Source of the DNA: JBAZLV01 sp041650055
GTDB taxonomy: Bacteria; Nitrospirota; UBA9217
NCBI GenBank assembly: GCA_041650055.1
Contig: JBAZLV010000029.1
Coordinates: 1 to 26,656, forward strand
Direction: 5' to 3'
DNA: 26,656 nt
Below are positions 22,776-26,656 of this stretch, piece after piece. The position numbers and the translations under genes were made by a program. Below the pieces are notes generated by a model, which worked only from the letters and a program-made list of their open reading frames with translations, did not search any database and had not been told where the DNA came from. Within the stretch, counting starts at the first letter, position 1. Each line of letters begins with the position of its first letter.

Positions 22776-25412
22776 ATGATCGGTAGCATTTTAAAGAAAA
22801 TAGTAGGAACGAGAAACGAACGAGAACTGAAACGGATACAGACATATATTGACCAGATTAATGCCCTGGAACCGAAGATATCCAGCCTTTCTGATTCTGA
22901 TTTGAAGGCAAAGACAGATGAATTCAAATCGCGACTTCAAAAGGATGAGACGCTCGACGATATTCTTCCCGAAGCGTTTGCCGTTGTTCGCGAGGCATCA
23001 AAACGGACCCTTGGCATGCGTCATTTCGATGTTCAGTTGATCGGTGGGGTTGCTCTTCATGAAGGTAAAATCGCTGAAATGAAGACCGGTGAAGGAAAGA
23101 CTCTTGTTGCGACGCTTCCGGTGTATCTGAACAGTCTCACTGGCAAGGGCGTCCATGTCGTGACTGTGAACGACTACCTTGCACGCCGTGATGCACAATG
23201 GATGGAACCAGTCTATCAGTTTCTCGGGCTGAGCGTCGGTGTGATTGTTCACGGCCTGACGGATGAGGAGCGGCAAGAGGCATATGGGTCGGACATCACC
23301 TATGGAACGAACAATGAGTTCGGCTTCGATTATCTGCGCGATAACATGAAATTTGATCTGAAGGATTATGTGCAGCGCGAACTTAATTTTGCAATCGTTG
23401 ATGAAGTCGATTCAATTCTCATTGATGAAGCGAGAACGCCACTCATTATTTCCGGTCCTGCAGAAGAATCCACTGACAAGTATTATAAAATCAACCGAAT
23501 CATTCCCAGTCTGAAAAAAGATTTGGACTATACCATTGAAGAAAAAACAAAGACCGTCGCCTTGACCGAAGAAGGCAACATCAAGGTTGAGCGCATGCTC
23601 GGAGCAGGGAATCTGTATGATCCTGCCAATGTCGAACTCGTGCACCATGTACATCAGGGATTGAAAGCGCATGCTCTTTTCCATCGTGATGTAGACTATG
23701 TTGTTAAAGATAACCAGGTATTGATTGTCGATGAATTTACCGGAAGGCTGATGCCGGGCAGGCGTTGGAGTGACGGACTGCATCAGGCCATTGAGGCAAA
23801 AGAGAGTGTAAAGATCGAGAACGAAAATCAGACGCTTGCATCCATTACCTTCCAGAATTATTTTCGACTTTATAATAAGCTTGCCGGCATGACCGGAACC
23901 GCAGAAACCGAAGCTGCGGAGTTTTCCAAAATTTACAACCTCGAAGTGCTCATTATCCCCACGCACATGCGTATGATCAGGATGGATAATCCGGATTTTA
24001 TTTACAAAAATGAAACAGCGAAGTTCAACGCTGCGATCAGGGAAATCGAAGAACTGCATAAACAGGGGCAACCTGTTTTGGTAGGTACCATTACCATTTC
24101 AAAATCGGAAATTTTATCGGCACTTTTGAAGAAAAAAGGTATAAAACACACCGTATTGAATGCCAAATATCATGAAATGGAAGCTGAAATCGTTGCACAA
24201 GCCGGCAGGTTTGGTGCGGTTACGATTGCTACCAATATGGCGGGTCGTGGAACTGACATTGTCCTCGGCGGAAACCCGGAAGGGCTTGCTCGGCAAACGC
24301 TTAAGGGTAAGGAATTCTCAAAGGAAGACTGGGACAAGACGCTTTCTGCCATGAAGGAACAATGCGCATCGGAGAAGGAGAAGGTAAAAAAAGCCGGTGG
24401 ACTTCATATCCTCGGAACAGAACGGCATGAAGCCCGGCGTATTGATAATCAGCTTCGGGGAAGATCCGGCCGACAAGGAGATTCCGGGTCATCGCGTTTT
24501 TATCTTTCGCTTGAAGACGATCTGCTCCGCATCTTCGGATCAGACAGGATCAAGGGTCTGATGGGCAGGCTGGGAATGGAAGAAGATGTGCCCATTGAAC
24601 ACCGCATGGTATCGCGTGCTATCGAGAACGCCCAGAAAAAAGTGGAAGCGCATAACTTCGAAATCCGCAAACATATCCTTGAATATGACGACGTCATGAA
24701 CCAACAGCGCAAAGTGATTTATGAACAACGGCGCCAGATCCTTGCGGGCGAAGACCTGAAAGAAGAAGTGCTTGGACTTGCCGAGGACATGCTTGACGGA
24801 ATTATCTCCTTTTATTGCCCTGATAATGCCTATCCGGAGACATGGGACATTGCCGGTCTTAAAGATGCGCTCAGTTCACGGTTTTCCTACCGGCTGGACG
24901 GAATCGATCCGCAATCACTCGCACGTGAAGAAATCTATGACCATCTCTGGACAGCAATTAAACAGTCATACGAAGATAAGGAACAGCAAATCGGTTCTGA
25001 GCTGATGCGGCATCTCGAAAAGGTGTTCATGCTCCAGGCGGTTGACCATCAGTGGAAAGACCATCTCCTTGCAATGGATCATTTGAAGGAAGGCATCGGA
25101 CTCCGGGGATATGGACAAAAGGATCCGTTGATCGAATACAAGCGTGAAGGATTCGACATGTTCGAAGAAATGAAACTTCGCATTGTGGAATCCACGGTCC
25201 AAAATCTTTTCCGGATCAAAGCTGCCGCACGGGAGCAAAGCCAGGAAATCGAGCGGCGACAGCGGCGTCAGATGGCCAATCTCAACTTTGCTGGATCAGG
25301 CGATGCAGCGCCGCAGCGGCCTCAGCCTGCGCATGCAGGACAGAAAGTCGGAAGAAATGACCCGTGCCCTTGCGGGAGCGGGCAGAAATATAAGAAGTGC
25401 CACGGGAAATAA
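22776..25412 (+). CDS. secA: Preprotein translocase ATPase SecA
   Basis: SecA is the motor that pushes unfolded preproteins through the SecYEG channel (SecY is encoded at 3818-5116). The 878-residue protein carries Walker A TGEGKT (104-109), the DEVD Walker B (209-212), IDEARTPLIISGPAE, the preprotein cross-linking domain, VGTITISKSEILS, TNMAGRGTDIVLGGNPE, RGRSGRQGDSGSSRFYLS, and the helical scaffold and wing domains. The C-terminal SEC-C zinc motif is complete, with C864, C866, C875 and H876 (NDPCPCGSGQKYKKCHGK), which binds SecB and phospholipid. Start ATG 22776, preceded by GGAG in CAAAACGGAGAACAG. No SecM-like arrest peptide was found upstream. Confidence 0.98.
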   Translation: MIGSILKKIVGTRNERELKRIQTYIDQINALEPKISSLSDSDLKAKTDEFKSRLQKDETLDDILPEAFAVVREASKRTLGMRHFDVQLIGGVALHEGKIAEMKTGEGKTLVATLPVYLNSLTGKGVHVVTVNDYLARRDAQWMEPVYQFLGLSVGVIVHGLTDEERQEAYGSDITYGTNNEFGFDYLRDNMKFDLKDYVQRELNFAIVDEVDSILIDEARTPLIISGPAEESTDKYYKINRIIPSLKKDLDYTIEEKTKTVALTEEGNIKVERMLGAGNLYDPANVELVHHVHQGLKAHALFHRDVDYVVKDNQVLIVDEFTGRLMPGRRWSDGLHQAIEAKESVKIENENQTLASITFQNYFRLYNKLAGMTGTAETEAAEFSKIYNLEVLIIPTHMRMIRMDNPDFIYKNETAKFNAAIREIEELHKQGQPVLVGTITISKSEILSALLKKKGIKHTVLNAKYHEMEAEIVAQAGRFGAVTIATNMAGRGTDIVLGGNPEGLARQTLKGKEFSKEDWDKTLSAMKEQCASEKEKVKKAGGLHILGTERHEARRIDNQLRGRSGRQGDSGSSRFYLSLEDDLLRIFGSDRIKGLMGRLGMEEDVPIEHRMVSRAIENAQKKVEAHNFEIRKHILEYDDVMNQQRKVIYEQRRQILAGEDLKEEVLGLAEDMLDGIISFYCPDNAYPETWDIAGLKDALSSRFSYRLDGIDPQSLAREEIYDHLWTAIKQSYEDKEQQIGSELMRHLEKVFMLQAVDHQWKDHLLAMDHLKEGIGLRGYGQKDPLIEYKREGFDMFEEMKLRIVESTVQNLFRIKAAAREQSQEIERRQRRQMANLNFAGSGDAAPQRPQPAHAGQKVGRNDPCPCGSGQKYKKCHGK

Positions 25413-25895
25413 CAAAAAATGTAAGTTTGCGCATCGGTTGAAATTCTTTACCATTCTATGAAAATTTTTTGATGAGAGATTGGTGGGTGGGATCATTCAT
25501 AAAGGTTTAAAATTTTAGAAATACTAACGTGATGGAAACTGTCATTGGCTCAGAAGAAGGCAACCCACGAATCAGTAAGTTCAGCAATTTGAATTAAAGG
25601 AATCTTAATAAAGAGCTTCTCGTGTAAGATATTCTCAAATGTATGGTAAATTTCAACTTATGAATGATCGCAATAAGTAATAACTTCCTAAAAAGGCAGT
25701 TCTCAAGCTATCATCCTGTAATAGTGAAGTTTCCCCTCCTCTCTACGATTGCAGTTTTACTTAAAATAGCCATTTATATCTGCATGATTCAGATTGCATT
25801 ATGCGAAAAATTATTTCATAATAGCTTGCGAGTTGATGCCTAGAACATGCAACCAGAAGCAGCACTATCTGTATGTTTCAAGTAGGAGAAAAAGC
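25413..25895. other. Intergenic stretch without a recognisable gene
   Basis: About 480 AT-rich bases separate secA from the next gene. I see no convincing coding frame, tRNA or rRNA, and no clear secA terminator. The longest start-to-stop frame I noticed is 21 codons (25532-25597). An imperfect ATTATG...CATAAT inverted repeat at about 25798-25822 lies some 75 bases before the next ATG. The lack of any gene and the base composition are compatible with decayed DNA at an insertion boundary, but nothing proves that. Confidence 0.6.
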
Positions 25896-26656
25896 ATGGC
25901 TGACCTGCTAGAAATTGAAGATCAAGACTGGCTGATCAATGCACTGACCGATCTGGTGCGTGCAAAAGGCGAGGAGCGATTCCTCTCTGCCCCACTACTG
26001 GAGCCGAATTCACAATTTTTTCCTGATGAATGGGAGCCCAGCATCCGTGGTGTAGAGTTACTGGCACGGCGGGTTCTGTTCTACGCTGGGCTCGAACATC
26101 TCCAACCCCATGTGAGTACTTTCTCTCAGACGAATAAGATGTACGAAATGAATGAGTTTGGCGGAGCAAAGTCCTGGGGACACGAGGGGGCAGCGGCATA
26201 CTTCACTGGTATCGATGGGCGACGTTGCTGCATAGCTGTTGCTGAAGAACGCATTAACGAGCCTGAAGTGCTTATCGCTACTCTTTGCCACGAAGTAGCT
26301 CATGCATGGAGGACTGTCCACAACCTTGTAACTGACGATCGCGACGAGGATGAACGGCTTACCGACGTCACAACGGTATATTTAGGATTTGGCGTTCTGA
26401 CCGCTAACGGCTCATATATGTGCCGTACCTCTGGTGAGTTGATAGGTTCGTATGCTATCACGCGTTGGTCACAGCAACGTGTTGGTTATCTTCCGCCGGC
26501 AGCCATGGCTTTTTTGCTGGCAGTTCAGTCCTTAGCGCGTAGTATGGGTTGGTGGCAACGACGGCGTCTTTGTAGACTGCTCGAGCCCAATCAGGCGAAC
26601 TTCTATCGTCGCTCAGTGTCAATTTTGCGGTGTCGAAGTGATCTCCCGTCGCGGCT
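25896..26656 (+). CDS. Putative HExxH zinc metallopeptidase-like protein (3'-truncated)
   Basis: The reading frame is open from ATG 25896 (AGGAGA at 25884-25889, 6 bases upstream) to the right edge, at least 253 residues. It contains H132-E-V-A-H136 in LCHEVAHAW followed by an acidic stretch and ERLTDVTTVYLGFGVLTANGSY, in which E153 and D157 could complete a zinc site. This HExxH plus E-x-L-T-D pattern recurs in uncharacterised bacterial proteins, but I cannot name a family or substrate. No signal peptide or membrane segment is visible, so it is probably cytosolic. Arg, Trp and Cys content and base use look unlike the operons to the left, hinting at accessory origin. The gene is isolated by 483 bases from secA. 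Confidence 0.7.
   Translation, partial: MADLLEIEDQDWLINALTDLVRAKGEERFLSAPLLEPNSQFFPDEWEPSIRGVELLARRVLFYAGLEHLQPHVSTFSQTNKMYEMNEFGGAKSWGHEGAAAYFTGIDGRRCCIAVAEERINEPEVLIATLCHEVAHAWRTVHNLVTDDRDEDERLTDVTTVYLGFGVLTANGSYMCRTSGELIGSYAITRWSQQRVGYLPPAAMAFLLAVQSLARSMGWWQRRRLCRLLEPNQANFYRRSVSILRCRSDLPSR

Noticed and set aside
23412..24071. 219-codon minus-strand ORF within secA
   Set aside because: It is antisense to an intact SecA with no independent support.
25532..25597. 21-codon ORF in the post-secA gap
   Set aside because: It is too short, has no ribosome-binding site and has no recognisable product.
25936..26321. Two overlapping 87-codon minus-strand ORFs at the right end
   Set aside because: They are antisense to the HExxH gene, which has a ribosome-binding site, a long uninterrupted frame and recognisable zinc-site motifs.

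Overview
The window comes from a diderm (Gram-negative) bacterium. It encodes an outer-membrane LPS-assembly protein (LptD), an AMIN-domain amidase and a M23 peptidase with an N-terminal membrane anchor, all on a moderate-GC chromosome. The gene order spc/alpha ribosomal operon, then envelope genes, then M23 peptidase-secA resembles Desulfobacterota-like or related candidate-phylum genomes. That placement is inference from memory of gene order, not a phylogeny.

Region 1 (1-9515) is the 3' part of the S10-spc-alpha superoperon, all on the plus strand: rplX (5'-truncated), rplE, rpsN (zinc type), rpsH, rplF, rplR, rpsE, rpmD, rplO, secY, map, infA, rpmJ, rpsM, rpsK, rpsD, rpoA, rplQ, and then a strong intrinsic terminator. 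There is no adk between secY and map. L5 carries an unusual Lys/Ala/Pro-rich N-terminal extension of about 60 residues and L17 a charged C-terminal tail. Five genes appear to use GTG or TTG starts.

Region 2 (9516-14585) is signalling and repair. It holds a receiver-GAF-HD-GYP response regulator (predicted c-di-GMP phosphodiesterase), an unrecognised polytopic membrane protein on the minus strand, a stand-alone receiver protein whose acidic pocket is degenerate, and a DinG/XPD-type Fe-S helicase on the minus strand.

Region 3 (14586-22234) is an envelope block on the plus strand. It runs AMIN-amidase, GerMN-domain membrane protein, a 44-residue ATGA-coupled small ORF, a zinc-finger anti-sigma-like membrane protein, folC, lptD and cutA with short gaps or overlaps, followed by a separately promoted M23 peptidase. 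The amidase and M23 peptidase act on peptidoglycan, and LptD delivers LPS to the outer membrane.

Region 4 (22235-25412) has a cold-shock protein gene with its own terminator, then secA. Between them lies a conspicuous pair of overlapping inverted repeats that could form a pseudoknot or two alternative hairpins.

Region 5 (25413-26656) begins with about 480 bases in which I see no gene. It ends with a 3'-truncated gene for an HExxH putative metallopeptidase whose composition looks different from its neighbours, possibly the edge of an accessory region.

I did not find a CRISPR array, tRNA, rRNA, insertion sequence or obvious defence system. The least explained items are the small coupled ORF, the secA-upstream structure, the degenerate receiver next to an unknown membrane protein, and the terminal HExxH protein.
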